Below the pieces are notes generated by a model. It had not been told where the DNA came from. It searched no databases and was given only the letters and a program-made list of their open reading frames with translations. A stretch of DNA of 64,000 bases from Sulfurovum zhangzhouensis (GTDB lineage Bacteria > Campylobacterota > Campylobacteria > Campylobacterales > Sulfurovaceae): assembly GCF_030347965.1 (NCBI RefSeq), contig NZ_JAQIBD010000002.1, positions 310,001-374,000 on the forward strand, read 5' to 3'. Positions 18,373 through 26,857 of this stretch are shown piece after piece. Made by a program: the position numbers and the translations under genes. Numbering within the stretch: position 1 is the stretch's first letter; every line of letters begins with the position of its first letter.

Positions 18373-19959
18373 TTGATCAATCTTCAAAACTACTCTACTC
18401 AAAATATCAAAAATGATCTACTCTCGGGTGCACTGGTTGCAGTTGCACTTGTACCTGAAGCGATCGCTTTCTCATTTATCGCAGGGGTTTCTCCGGTCGT
18501 AGGACTTTACGGGGCATTTATCATCGGTCTTATCACCGCACTTCTTGGCGGTAAACCGGGGATGATCTCAGGTGCTACGGGATCGGTTGCCGTTGTCTTT
18601 GTAAGCTTGGGGATCGCAGTCTCCAACCTTTATCCGGATCTGGATAAAGAAGCGCTCTCCATGATGATACTGCACTATATCCTTCTTACTTCCATTATCG
18701 CCGGACTGATACAGATCGCTATCGGTCTATTCAAAATGGGTAAGTTTATCCGTCTGGTCCCTCAGCCTGCCCTCTTTGGTTTTGTAAACGGTCTGGCTAT
18801 TGTGATCGCTATGGCACAGCTTCCATTCCTAGCCCCGGAAAACATATCAACTTTTGGTAATGACTGGTTGGCTATCATCTCGGCAAGTATCTCTGAACAT
18901 GCAGAGATGTACGTTATTATCATCGCAACGATGCTTACGATGTACTTCCTTCCAAAAGTAAGCAAAGCAGTACCTGCGGGTCTTGTAGCGATCGTCGTGA
19001 TCACGCTCATCACTTACTTCATGCATATCGACACAAGAGTCGTAGGTGACCTCGCTGACCTTTCAAACGTTTCTATGCCGAGTTTTGTGATGCCGGACAT
19101 GTCGCTTTTCACTTGGGAATCTATGAAGATCATCCTACCTATAGCTGTGATCGTTGCACTGGTTGGTCTGATCGAGTCACTGCTTACACTCTCAGTGCTT
19201 GATGAGATGGGTGGGAAACGCGGTTCTGGTAACCAGGAGTGTATCGCTTTGGGTCTGGGTAACTCTACATCAGGACTCTTTGGAGGTATGGCAGGGTGTG
19301 CGATGATCGGACAGTCGGTGATCAACTTCACTTCAGGCGGTCTTGGACGTCTCTCATCATTTACTGCGGCAGTACTGCTCATCATCCTTGTGGTCAACTT
19401 CTCTCATGTCATTGCCGTGATCCCTGTAGCAGTACTTGTAGGGATCATGTTCATGGTAAGTATCGGAACATTTGAGTTCTCATCGCTCAGCCGTATCAAG
19501 TATATGCCTCGTGCAGATGCCTTCGTCCTCGTTGCCGTGACGGTTATCACTGTATTTGAAGACCTTGCTACAGCCGTGATCGCGGGTATCATCATCTCAG
19601 CACTTGTCTTTGCCTGGGAACATGCAAAGATCGTCTCTAAGACCAGGACCGATGAAGAAGGAAGAAAGATCTATGAATTGGAAGGTCCACTCTTCTTCGC
19701 TTCAGTGACATCGTTCAATGAACAATTCGATGTAGAAAATGATCCAGAAGAGGTAGTGATCGACTTCAAAAATGCCAGAGTGATGGACAGTTCGGGTACC
19801 GAAGCGATCGATGCACTTACAGAGAAGTATCAAAATGCAGGCAAGAAACTGACACTGCGCCGCCTCTCAGAGGATTGTAAAAAAGTTCTCAAAACCGCTG
19901 GACCTTTCTGTACCTATGAAGAGGATGATCCTACTTATAAAGTCGCTGTAAACAAGTAA
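18373..19959 (+). CDS. SulP-family anion transporter with STAS domain
   Basis: A 528-residue SLC26/SulP protein: an N-terminal transport domain of many membrane helices (residues about 10-420) with PEAIAFSFIAGVSPVVGLYGAF near the start, then a cytoplasmic STAS domain (about 430-520) containing VIDFKNARVMDSSGTEAID. SulP proteins carry sulfate, bicarbonate or dicarboxylates; nothing here fixes the substrate. The start is TTG at 18373, eight bases after AAGGGA; there is no ATG near the expected N-terminus. A cgttccatat palindrome follows the gene. Confidence 0.92.
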   Translation: MINLQNYSTQNIKNDLLSGALVAVALVPEAIAFSFIAGVSPVVGLYGAFIIGLITALLGGKPGMISGATGSVAVVFVSLGIAVSNLYPDLDKEALSMMILHYILLTSIIAGLIQIAIGLFKMGKFIRLVPQPALFGFVNGLAIVIAMAQLPFLAPENISTFGNDWLAIISASISEHAEMYVIIIATMLTMYFLPKVSKAVPAGLVAIVVITLITYFMHIDTRVVGDLADLSNVSMPSFVMPDMSLFTWESMKIILPIAVIVALVGLIESLLTLSVLDEMGGKRGSGNQECIALGLGNSTSGLFGGMAGCAMIGQSVINFTSGGLGRLSSFTAAVLLIILVVNFSHVIAVIPVAVLVGIMFMVSIGTFEFSSLSRIKYMPRADAFVLVAVTVITVFEDLATAVIAGIIISALVFAWEHAKIVSKTRTDEEGRKIYELEGPLFFASVTSFNEQFDVENDPEEVVIDFKNARVMDSSGTEAIDALTEKYQNAGKKLTLRRLSEDCKKVLKTAGPFCTYEEDDPTYKVAVNK

Positions 19960-19978
19960 CCCTCCTATAATCTTAACT

Positions 19979-20004
19979 CGTTCCATATCTCCCAATATGG
20001 AACG
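19979..20004. repeat. 10-bp-stem palindrome, related copy at 22179-22200
   Basis: CGTTCCATAT and ATATGGAACG form a perfect 10-bp stem around CTCCCA. It lies between convergent sulP and aminotransferase genes and may terminate both. The core TTCCATATC...ATATGGAACG recurs 2.2 kb away, which suggests a dispersed palindromic element. Confidence 0.6.
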
Positions 20005-20028
20005 CTCTTCGATCTAACACCCCCCTTA

Positions 20029-21174
20029 TTAAAGCACTGAATGGATTATTTGAAGTCCTTCTATGATCTTATCCTCACTGCTATTGGTGAAATTAAACCG
20101 TATCTCATTATCAATACTCCCGTCAAGATAAAACTCTCTACCCGGAACGAACACGACATCTTTTTGCAAACACTTCTGAACCAAACTTGATGTACTGATA
20201 CCATCCAAAGATCCGTAGATGAACATCCCTCCTTTAGGTTTGTTGTACTGAAACATCGGTAAAAACTCATCTAATGCCTTGGCAAAAAGCTCCATTTTTT
20301 GACCATAAGAGCTACGTAAGGTCTCCAGATGTCTCTGAAAGGCTTCCGTATCACTGAGATAATCAGCTATGATACGCTGAGCAACGCTGTTGGTATGCAG
20401 GTCCATCGCTTCTTTGTAAGGGATCAACGGTTGCAGCAACGGTTCACTCGCACGTATCCACCCTATACGCAATGCCGGTGCCAATACTTTGGAAAATGAA
20501 CCAAGATGATAACTCTGTTCAGGGATCATAGAACTGATAGAGGGATAGCTGCGTTCAAAAAAGAGTTCGCTATAGGGACTGTCCTCGATCAGGATACCAC
20601 CTGTATTTTCTATATGCTCGGCAACTGCTCTTCGTTTCTCTTCACTATAAGTGAGTCCCGTTGGATTTTGAAAATCAGGTATTAAATAAGCCAGCTTGCT
20701 CTGTTGAAAACTCAGTGCAAAGCCGTCGATATCGATACCGTCGGTCTCTAAAGTAACTGCTGATTGTTCGAGTCTGTTTAGATTAAAAACGTTCATCGCA
20801 CCAAGATAAGAAGGTGCCTCTATGGTGATCTCACGGCTGTGATAGTAGCGTGTGATGATATCCAGAGCCTGTTGGGAACCTGAGGTGATCAGGATCTCAT
20901 CACTTTTGGTAGGAAACCCCTGCTTGGTATAGTGTTCAGCAATCTTTTCTCTAAGCGGCCGATATCCCTGTGATGTTGTGTACTGCAGGGAAGAAGGCTC
21001 ACTTAGTGCTCTGTAGCCTGAATCACGCAGTGCTTCATAGGGGAAGAGTGACTCATTGGGTAAACCGCCTGCAAAAGAGATGGTTTGATTGGTTGTATGT
21101 TCAAGTATTTCTCGTATAAATGAGCGTTTCATTGCTGTGCCTTGAATAAAATTTTGGACATTGTATCCCTTCAT
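20029..21174 (-). CDS. PLP-dependent aminotransferase, MocR/2-aminoadipate type
   Basis: A class I/II fold-type I aminotransferase of the LysN/MocR C-terminal-domain group. SFAGGLPNESLFP is the signature near the start. Further on are YTTSQGYRPLREKIA, ITSGSQQALDII, DFQNPTGLTYS and the lysine segment GSFSKVLAPALRIGW. No GntR-type DNA-binding domain precedes it, so it is an enzyme, not a MocR regulator. I start at MKGYNVQNF (21174, 381 residues); MKRSFIREI at 21132 has the better ribosome site (AAGG, eight bases) and is a real alternative. Divergent from an AraC-type regulator, which may control it. Amino-acid substrate unknown. Confidence 0.87.
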   Translation of the reverse strand: MKGYNVQNFIQGTAMKRSFIREILEHTTNQTISFAGGLPNESLFPYEALRDSGYRALSEPSSLQYTTSQGYRPLREKIAEHYTKQGFPTKSDEILITSGSQQALDIITRYYHSREITIEAPSYLGAMNVFNLNRLEQSAVTLETDGIDIDGFALSFQQSKLAYLIPDFQNPTGLTYSEEKRRAVAEHIENTGGILIEDSPYSELFFERSYPSISSMIPEQSYHLGSFSKVLAPALRIGWIRASEPLLQPLIPYKEAMDLHTNSVAQRIIADYLSDTEAFQRHLETLRSSYGQKMELFAKALDEFLPMFQYNKPKGGMFIYGSLDGISTSSLVQKCLQKDVVFVPGREFYLDGSIDNEIRFNFTNSSEDKIIEGLQIIHSVL

Positions 21175-21256
21175 ACAAATAAATTCTTCACAAAAAGTGT
21201 CAATAAAAATATCTATTTTTGTTATCAAAGTTATCTAAAATTGCTATAATAGAGTT

Positions 21257-22135
21257 ATGAAAAAGAGTACCATTCAGTCACATTCACACATTGCCAATAA
21301 GATAATGTCCTATATCTATCAACATATCGAAACAGATATCAATATAGATGAACTGGCTATCATGCACGGTATCAGCAAGTTTCACCTTCATCGTATCTTC
21401 AAAGAACAGATGGGTATGAACATCTACGAAACCGTCAAATCCATACGGCTTCAAAAAGCGGCAAACCTTCTCATCACCAATCCACACTCAACCATTACAG
21501 AGATAGCCAACCAGTGTGGCTACTCCTCACAGACCTCTTTTATCCGTGCTTTCAAAGAGCGTTTTACAGTCTCTCCAAAAATATGGAGAAAAGGTGGATA
21601 CAAAAGTTACTCAGACCAGATACTCTCTACCTCCTCAACCGCTTCCATCTCACAGGCGGACTTCTCCCACTTGGAGCCTGAGATCATAAAGACCCAACCG
21701 CAGGAGGCTTACTATATCCGGCACAAAGGATATAACTATGAGATCAAAAAAAGCTGGCAGAAACTCATGGCATGGGTCTATAGCAACAACATCACAGAGT
21801 ATAAGCAGATCGGTATCTATCATGACAACCCCATTGTCACACCGTTAAAGGATTGTTACTATATCGCAGCAGTCGTTCCCAAAAAAAAGACAGAACTCAA
21901 AGAGAGCGTACTTCCCTCCTTCATCATCCCTTCAGGGCTCTATGCGACATTTGAAGCGGAGGGGAAATACGGGGATATACTAAAACTAATCCAATGGGCA
22001 TACCATGAGTGGCTGCCGCAAAGTGGATTTGAGACAATGACACACCCCTCCTATACAGAGTTCTATACTAATCATTTTTTAGCAAAGGACGGTAGATTTA
22101 AAGTGAAGTATTTTTTGCCTATTCAGTTGATATGA
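21257..22135 (+). CDS. AraC-family regulator with GyrI-like ligand domain
   Basis: Residues 10-115 form the two helix-turn-helix units of AraC (INIDELAIMHGISKFHLHRIFKE, then ITEIANQCGYSSQTSFIRAFKERF). Residues about 135-292 are a GyrI/SOUL-like effector-binding domain, beginning EAYYIRHKGYNYEI. This order is that of Rob/SoxS-related sensors of small hydrophobic or cationic molecules. A compact intergenic region separates it from the divergent aminotransferase; I could not pick a clear operator there. A palindrome lies just after the stop. Confidence 0.92.
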   Translation: MKKSTIQSHSHIANKIMSYIYQHIETDINIDELAIMHGISKFHLHRIFKEQMGMNIYETVKSIRLQKAANLLITNPHSTITEIANQCGYSSQTSFIRAFKERFTVSPKIWRKGGYKSYSDQILSTSSTASISQADFSHLEPEIIKTQPQEAYYIRHKGYNYEIKKSWQKLMAWVYSNNITEYKQIGIYHDNPIVTPLKDCYYIAAVVPKKKTELKESVLPSFIIPSGLYATFEAEGKYGDILKLIQWAYHEWLPQSGFETMTHPSYTEFYTNHFLAKDGRFKVKYFLPIQLI

Positions 22136-22178
22136 TTTTTTTGTTTTAGTTTATTGAGTTATTGACATTGGGTATACA

Positions 22179-22200
22179 TTCCATATCAGGAGATATGGAA
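22179..22200. repeat. 9-bp-stem palindrome, related to 19979-20004
   Basis: TTCCATATC, tetraloop AGGA, GATATGGAA: a perfect 9-bp stem. It shares TTCCATATC and ATATGGAACG with the copy at 19979-20004. Together the copies bracket the aminotransferase-AraC pair. It may also serve as the terminator of the AraC gene. Confidence 0.6.
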
Positions 22201-22209
22201 CGTGATAAG

Positions 22210-22389
22210 TTAATTCTTTCTAAAATAAATTAATAAACCTAAAATAGCTATGGCATTCCCTATCCAAATATAGCTTGCTTCTGTAAAATGTACCTTTTCA
22301 TCAGGTGAGGCATATAGTGCGATAAGTGAAAGTAAAATACCAAATATGACAAAAACTATAACACTTAAACCTATAAAAATATTCTTCAT
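22210..22389 (-). CDS. small two-helix membrane protein
   Basis: A 59-residue protein starting at MKNIFIGLS, with two hydrophobic segments (residues about 4-25 and 40-56). AAGGA lies eight bases before the ATG; a longer frame from 22437 adds a lysine- and arginine-rich stretch over the previous gene's end and is less likely. It follows another small membrane protein by four bases. Unrecognised, and more AT-rich than flanking genes. Confidence 0.5.
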   Translation of the reverse strand: MKNIFIGLSVIVFVIFGILLSLIALYASPDEKVHFTEASYIWIGNAIAILGLLIYFRKN

Positions 22390-22393
22390 TCTT

Positions 22394-22600
22394 TTATTCC
22401 TTTTTCTCTTTTTGCCATTTATAAATTTTATATCCAATTATAGATATACCGATTATAAAAGATATCATACCAAAATAAGTACATCCTGGCTCTGTACAAT
22501 AAAGTTTAGATCCTTTGGGATATGGGCTTATATGAAAAAGATTATCTAATCCTGCCAATATTAGTCCGAAATAAATAATGAAAAATTTATCAATTTTCAT
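22394..22600 (-). CDS. small membrane protein with Cys pair
   Basis: A 68-residue protein with hydrophobic segments at about 6-20 and 43-58, separated by a loop with CTEPGC. The lysine-rich tail WQKEKKE should be cytoplasmic. No good Shine-Dalgarno site is seen before the ATG. With the next small gene it forms an AT-rich pair of unknown function. Confidence 0.45.
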   Translation of the reverse strand: MKIDKFFIIYFGLILAGLDNLFHISPYPKGSKLYCTEPGCTYFGMISFIIGISIIGYKIYKWQKEKKE

Positions 22601-22636
22601 TTAAAACCATGTATTATCATATCCAGAAATTCCCCT

Positions 22637-22661
22637 CGTTCCCACGTTGCACGTGGAAATG
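22637..22661. repeat. REP-like imperfect palindrome
   Basis: CGTTCCCACGT, loop TGC, ACGTGGAAATG: a stem with one mismatch and one G-T pair, followed by CATACCCC. The sequence closely resembles the widespread REP-type unit of form GTTCCCACG-n-CGTGGGAATGCATAC associated with RAYT transposases in other bacteria. It lies in 22601-22867, which otherwise holds only AT-rich sequence and the promoter region of the next operon. Confidence 0.5.
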
Positions 22662-22867
22662 CATACCCCACATCTAAAAATCTATGATTATTTGACATCT
22701 TGTGAAGTCCCCTTTTTCTTAATTTATGATACTAAAAAAAGATAAAACAATAGAAAGAAACCGTTATAAGATATACGCTCCTTCAGATCAAACTCCCCCC
22801 TGTTCTTTATCACTATTAAAGTTACATTCTTTTATGATGTAAATAGACTTAACTAAAAGAGTAAAAA

Positions 22868-23620
22868 ATGGATAAACCTCTATTGGAAATCATTGATCTG
22901 CATGTATCGGTAGCAAACAAAGAAATCATCAAAGGGATGGATCTTCAAGTAAATAAAGGGGAAGTGCATGTGATCTTCGGGCCGAACGGCTCAGGTAAGT
23001 CCACACTGCTCAATGCCATAATGCATCTGCCCGGCTACAGTATCGATGATGGAGAGATCAGGGTCAAGTCTCAGAACATACAAGAGATGAGCACTGACCA
23101 GATCGCCAACCTTGGCATCGGTATGTCCTTCCAGCATCCGCCCAAGATCAAAGGGGTCACCCTGCGGAACTTCTTGGGTACGATCAACCGCTCTGAAGAC
23201 CTTGAAGCAGAGATCAGGGCACTGAGTATGGATGCATTCATGGAGAGAGAGCTCAATGTCGGTTTTTCAGGCGGTGAACTCAAAAGAGCAGAGATCCTGA
23301 AGCTCTATGCGCAAAGCCCCGATCTGCTTTTGATCGATGAGCCCGAATCGGGTGTTGACATTGAGAATATCGCTATCATTTCCAAATCGATCAACAAGAT
23401 CCTCCAAGAAGACAGACCGATGAAAATGCGTGAACGCTCTGCGATCATCATCACCCATACCGGCCATATCCTCAACTATGTCCAAGCCGATATCGGTCAT
23501 GTTTTCATGGATGGCAGGATCGTCTGTACAGGCAATCCCCAAATGATCATGGATGATATCAAAAAACTCGGCTTTAGCGGATGTGTTGCATGTGTCAAAG
23601 AACAAAAGGATCAGCTATGA
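22868..23620 (+). CDS. SufC-like ABC ATPase of a minimal SUF-type system
   Basis: A 250-residue ABC ATPase of the SufC type: Walker A GPNGSGKST (about 38-46), the Q-loop near FQHPPKIKGV, signature FSGGELKRAE (in place of LSGGQ) and Walker B LLLIDEPESG. SufC powers scaffold changes during Fe-S cluster assembly. The linker NLGIGMSFQHPP is typical of archaeal-type SufC. It overlaps the next gene as ATGA, and no SufS, SufE or SufU gene follows. A TTACAT...ATGTAA inverted repeat (22822-22842) lies upstream and could be an operator. Confidence 0.88.
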   Translation: MDKPLLEIIDLHVSVANKEIIKGMDLQVNKGEVHVIFGPNGSGKSTLLNAIMHLPGYSIDDGEIRVKSQNIQEMSTDQIANLGIGMSFQHPPKIKGVTLRNFLGTINRSEDLEAEIRALSMDAFMERELNVGFSGGELKRAEILKLYAQSPDLLLIDEPESGVDIENIAIISKSINKILQEDRPMKMRERSAIIITHTGHILNYVQADIGHVFMDGRIVCTGNPQMIMDDIKKLGFSGCVACVKEQKDQL

Positions 23621-24714
23621 GAGAACTTGATGACGTGACCAAAGAGACCCTGAAAAAAGTTGCCTATGATGAGATCCAAGAACGTTCAGCCAATTTTTTG
23701 GTTACTGACTGGGAGGTACTCGATACGCATTCTGCTACGCAATCCCTTGAGATACTACCCATAAAGACAGCACTGGAAAAGTATGAGTGGCTGGAAGAAC
23801 TTATGTTTACGCTTGTACCGAAAGACAAAGACGAATATGTCAAAACCGTTGCCTCAAGCGATGTGCTTTTGGGCTACTTTATACGCGTCAAAGCCGGAGA
23901 AAAAGTGGCACTGCCTGTCAATACCTGCTACATGATCAACAGTGACCAGTTCACACAGTGCACCCATAACATCGTGATCGCTGAAGAGAACTCAGAACTC
24001 CATCTTATCAGCGGTTGTGCGGCCAATGCCCATGTCGTGGCAGGCCAGCATCTTGGTGTGACCGAATACTTCATCAAAGACAACGCCACCGTTACCAGCA
24101 CTATGATACACAGCTGGGGGAAAGAGGTAGAGGTCTATCCAAGAAGTACGGCACAAGTAGGCAAGCATGCAAAATTTGTCTCCAACTATGTAGCACTGGG
24201 CAGTGTAAAAGCGCTTCAGATGAATCCGCTTGCCATCATCGAAGAAGGCGGGCTTGGGGAGTTCTACTCAGTGATCTATGCCCCGGAAGACTCCAGATTT
24301 GATATCGGTTCCACTGTCAGCCTCGAGGGTGACAAAGCCTCTGCAGAGATCATCAGCCGCGTGGTTTCAAACGGCGGAGAAGTGATAACCAGAGGGAAGA
24401 TCATCGGTAAACACTCCAACAGCAGAGGTGCTATGTCCTGTAACGGACTACTGCTTAGCAACAAAGGCTACATCCATGCCATCCCTGAACTACTCGGCGA
24501 GGACCCGCACCTTGAACTCTCTCATGAAGCCAGTGTCGGGATGATCTCAAAAGACGAACTCGCCTATCTCATGGCATCGGGTATCGAAGAGGAGAAGGCA
24601 AGATCTTTGATCATAGAAGGCTTTTTGGCTCCCAAGATACCTTCTCTCCCCGAATACCTGCAACGGCAGATCAATGCCATCATCAAAGAAACCAAGGATT
24701 TTGAAACCCTGTAA
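23617..24714 (+). CDS. SufB/SufD-like scaffold of a minimal SUF-type system
   Basis: A 365-residue SufBD-family protein, shorter than canonical SufB (about 470-490). It lacks most of the N-terminal region but keeps the beta-helix core, with SRGAMSCNGLLLSNKGYIHAIPEL near the end and the LSHEASVGMISKDELAYLMASGI C-terminal block. Start is the ATG at 23617, overlapping the SufC-like stop by 4 bp. The pair fits the SUF-like minimal system (Sms) described in anaerobes and archaea, in which one SufBD protein works with SufC. Whether it builds, stores or repairs Fe-S clusters here is not known. Confidence 0.87.
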   Translation: MRELDDVTKETLKKVAYDEIQERSANFLVTDWEVLDTHSATQSLEILPIKTALEKYEWLEELMFTLVPKDKDEYVKTVASSDVLLGYFIRVKAGEKVALPVNTCYMINSDQFTQCTHNIVIAEENSELHLISGCAANAHVVAGQHLGVTEYFIKDNATVTSTMIHSWGKEVEVYPRSTAQVGKHAKFVSNYVALGSVKALQMNPLAIIEEGGLGEFYSVIYAPEDSRFDIGSTVSLEGDKASAEIISRVVSNGGEVITRGKIIGKHSNSRGAMSCNGLLLSNKGYIHAIPELLGEDPHLELSHEASVGMISKDELAYLMASGIEEEKARSLIIEGFLAPKIPSLPEYLQRQINAIIKETKDFETL

Positions 24715-24767
24715 AGGTGTCAAAGTATTTTTTCATTTTTTCTTCCTGTAGCTAAAAATATCATACA

Positions 24768-24788
24768 TGCTATAATAGTGTCACTATT
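24768..24788 (+). promoter_or_regulatory. extended -10 promoter overlapped by a palindrome
   Basis: TGCTATAAT (24768-24776) is an extended -10 element. AATAGTG-T-CACTATT (24774-24788), a perfect palindrome with 7-bp arms, overlaps it and the predicted start of transcription. A repressor bound here would block the DUF2157 operon. Confidence 0.5.
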
Positions 24789-24808
24789 GCAGAAAAAGGG
24801 GGCCTTAT

Positions 24809-25885
24809 ATGCAACATATCTCCAAAGAAGATGCCCAAAAGAGAGTGGATCAGATCGCATACTTCAAAGCTGAACTGGATCAACTCGAACAAAATGATGT
24901 GCTTACGCTCAGTGAAATGCAAAAAATAAGTGTCAACAACTTTCACCAAACGCTCATCAACTCGCTAGCCATTGCCTACGATATCGATGCCAGTGTACAG
25001 GAGAAGCAGCTGAGTCTTGGTATGAAGATTGCTTCCTTTCTTGGTGCATTGGCATTGGCGGCAAGTATCTTTTTTCTCTTTTACCAGTTTTGGGGAGTAT
25101 TTTCGACGCTATCGCAGGTCATTATACTCATCATGGCCCCGATGATCGGTTTAGGTGCAACGGTGTATGCCTACTATAAGGAGAAGACCGGCTACTTTGC
25201 CAAACTGATAGGACTGGTAACGCTTGCCAGCTTTGTACTCAATATCTCTATGTTCGGTCAGATCTTCAATATCACACCATCAGTAAATGCCTCTCTGGTC
25301 TGGGCTCTCTTTGCCTTCTTGCTTGCTTATGCTTCGGATACACGCCTGCTTTTAGCCTTTGGGATCATATTTTTTGCAGGCTTTTTATCTGCAAAAGTAG
25401 GAACGTGGAGCGGGATCTACTGGATATATTTTGGAGAAAGACCGGAAAACTTTATGCCTGCTGCCTTTCTTTTATTTTTTATCTCCCTGCTGAATCATCA
25501 TAGATTTTCAGGCTTTCAGGTGATCTACCGCGTTTTTGCAATGCTGCTCTTTTTTATCCCTGTTTTGATACTCTCAAACTGGGGCGATATAAGCTATATC
25601 GACGCGCATTATGATACTGTCGAAGCATTCTACCAGATCATTGGATTTACTTTCAGTGCCGGTGCGATCTGGCTGGGTATCAAACAACACTGGGGTGAAG
25701 TGGTCAATACGGGAAATGTATTTTTTGTGATCTTCCTCTATACCAAATTCTATGACTGGTGGTGGGAGTGGATGCCAAAGTATCTTTTTTTCCTCATCAT
25801 TGCACTCAGTTCCATACTGATACTTCTGGTCTTTAAGCGACTACGTACTGCAGCAATAGCATCATCTCAAAAGGTATCATCATGA
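24809..25885 (+). CDS. DUF2157 multi-pass membrane protein
   Basis: A 358-residue protein: a soluble helical N-terminus (residues 1-70), which is the DUF2157 region, followed by about ten hydrophobic segments, from MKIASFLGALALAASIFFLF to FFLIIALSSILILLVF. AGGGGG lies eight bases before the ATG. It overlaps the next gene by 4 bp (ATGA). DUF2157 proteins are of unknown function and are often paired with DUF4401 or other envelope proteins. Confidence 0.85.
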   Translation: MQHISKEDAQKRVDQIAYFKAELDQLEQNDVLTLSEMQKISVNNFHQTLINSLAIAYDIDASVQEKQLSLGMKIASFLGALALAASIFFLFYQFWGVFSTLSQVIILIMAPMIGLGATVYAYYKEKTGYFAKLIGLVTLASFVLNISMFGQIFNITPSVNASLVWALFAFLLAYASDTRLLLAFGIIFFAGFLSAKVGTWSGIYWIYFGERPENFMPAAFLLFFISLLNHHRFSGFQVIYRVFAMLLFFIPVLILSNWGDISYIDAHYDTVEAFYQIIGFTFSAGAIWLGIKQHWGEVVNTGNVFFVIFLYTKFYDWWWEWMPKYLFFLIIALSSILILLVFKRLRTAAIASSQKVSS

Positions 25886-26757
25886 AGAATCATTACGCTA
25901 AAAAACTGTTTTTGATCGCTTTTTTGGTGCTTGCAGCAACTAATCTCTTCGTACTTTTTGGCGTATATACCAATAGAAGCGGAGAACCTCAATCAACACT
26001 CATTCTCACTGAACGTGAACTGCAGGCACCCTATCAAATCAGTGAAGAAAACAGTGGACTCGCTCTAAATATTATTTGGCGTTCGTTAGGAAAGAAGAAT
26101 GAACATCAACGCTTTAGAAGCTGGTATACCCCTCAATGGCTTGATGCTGAAAAACTAAGATCATTGGGCTTTGATATCGATTCATTTATAGACAAAGAAT
26201 ATAATGACGAATACTATCATGCTTACTCCTCAACCAAAGAGTGTTTTATTGTGCTGGAATATAACGCAGAGGCGTACAACACACTACTTGAAGAAGTTCT
26301 TGAAGAACTGAAGGTACAAGAAGATGCATTAAAGTCCGATCCTGACAATAAAGCCACGCAGGATCTCTACAAAAGTGAAAAAGCGAGACTTCAATCGGTA
26401 CAAAATTATGATACACGTCTTTATGCAATCGATGCGGGAACAGATCCCCAGGTTCTCAGAGAAAACTATTCTGATGGGTCAAAATACATTATCACCAAAG
26501 CACAGATACGCGCATCATATATCCATGATACTAAAGAAGTGAATGGATTTATCTCCAGACTGAGTGTAGTGCAAGTACATGTACCAACCAAATTTCGTCA
26601 AGTGATTGACCCTATCCTGCATTACAAGCAAAAAAGCGGGACAAGCTTTAGAACACATGATATAACGACCTCTCATGCACCGCGCTACAAAGTAACGATA
26701 GCGTATGGGAAAAGATATGAACCGTGGATTGTTTCAATAGAGCCTTTTAAAAAATAA
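25882..26757 (+). CDS. membrane-anchored protein, probable DUF4824-like partner of DUF2157
   Basis: A 291-residue protein with one N-terminal hydrophobic segment (LFLIAFLVLAATNLFVLFGVY), either a signal anchor or an uncleaved signal. The rest is a soluble, charged domain that would lie outside the cytoplasmic membrane. The layout, and its place directly after a DUF2157 gene, fit the DUF4824 family, a name I assign from memory and hold loosely. Translation is coupled to the DUF2157 gene, so the two probably form a complex. Confidence 0.6.
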   Translation: MKNHYAKKLFLIAFLVLAATNLFVLFGVYTNRSGEPQSTLILTERELQAPYQISEENSGLALNIIWRSLGKKNEHQRFRSWYTPQWLDAEKLRSLGFDIDSFIDKEYNDEYYHAYSSTKECFIVLEYNAEAYNTLLEEVLEELKVQEDALKSDPDNKATQDLYKSEKARLQSVQNYDTRLYAIDAGTDPQVLRENYSDGSKYIITKAQIRASYIHDTKEVNGFISRLSVVQVHVPTKFRQVIDPILHYKQKSGTSFRTHDITTSHAPRYKVTIAYGKRYEPWIVSIEPFKK

Positions 26758-26788
26758 AACTTCATTTTTCATCCACTCTCTCATGTTA

Positions 26789-26821
26789 CTATAAACGCTT
26801 TATCAATAAGAGCGTTTATAG
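26789..26821. terminator. 11-bp-stem hairpin between convergent genes
   Basis: CTATAAACGCT (26789-26799) and AGCGTTTATAG (26811-26821) pair perfectly around an 11-base loop. It lies between the DUF2157 operon and the convergent MgtC/DUF4010 gene and can serve both strands. Confidence 0.65.
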
Positions 26822-26857
26822 CATACCGTTGCAGTTTTGTATATCGTGATAGTTATC

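Noticed and set aside
18373-19959. SulP as a dedicated bicarbonate importer working with the carbonic anhydrase
   Set aside because: The carbonic anhydrase gene is 29 kb away and the substrate cannot be read from the sequence.
22608-22676. Short plus-strand ORF beginning ATGTATTAT
   Set aside because: It reads straight through the REP-like hairpin, has no ribosome site and gives a low-complexity peptide.
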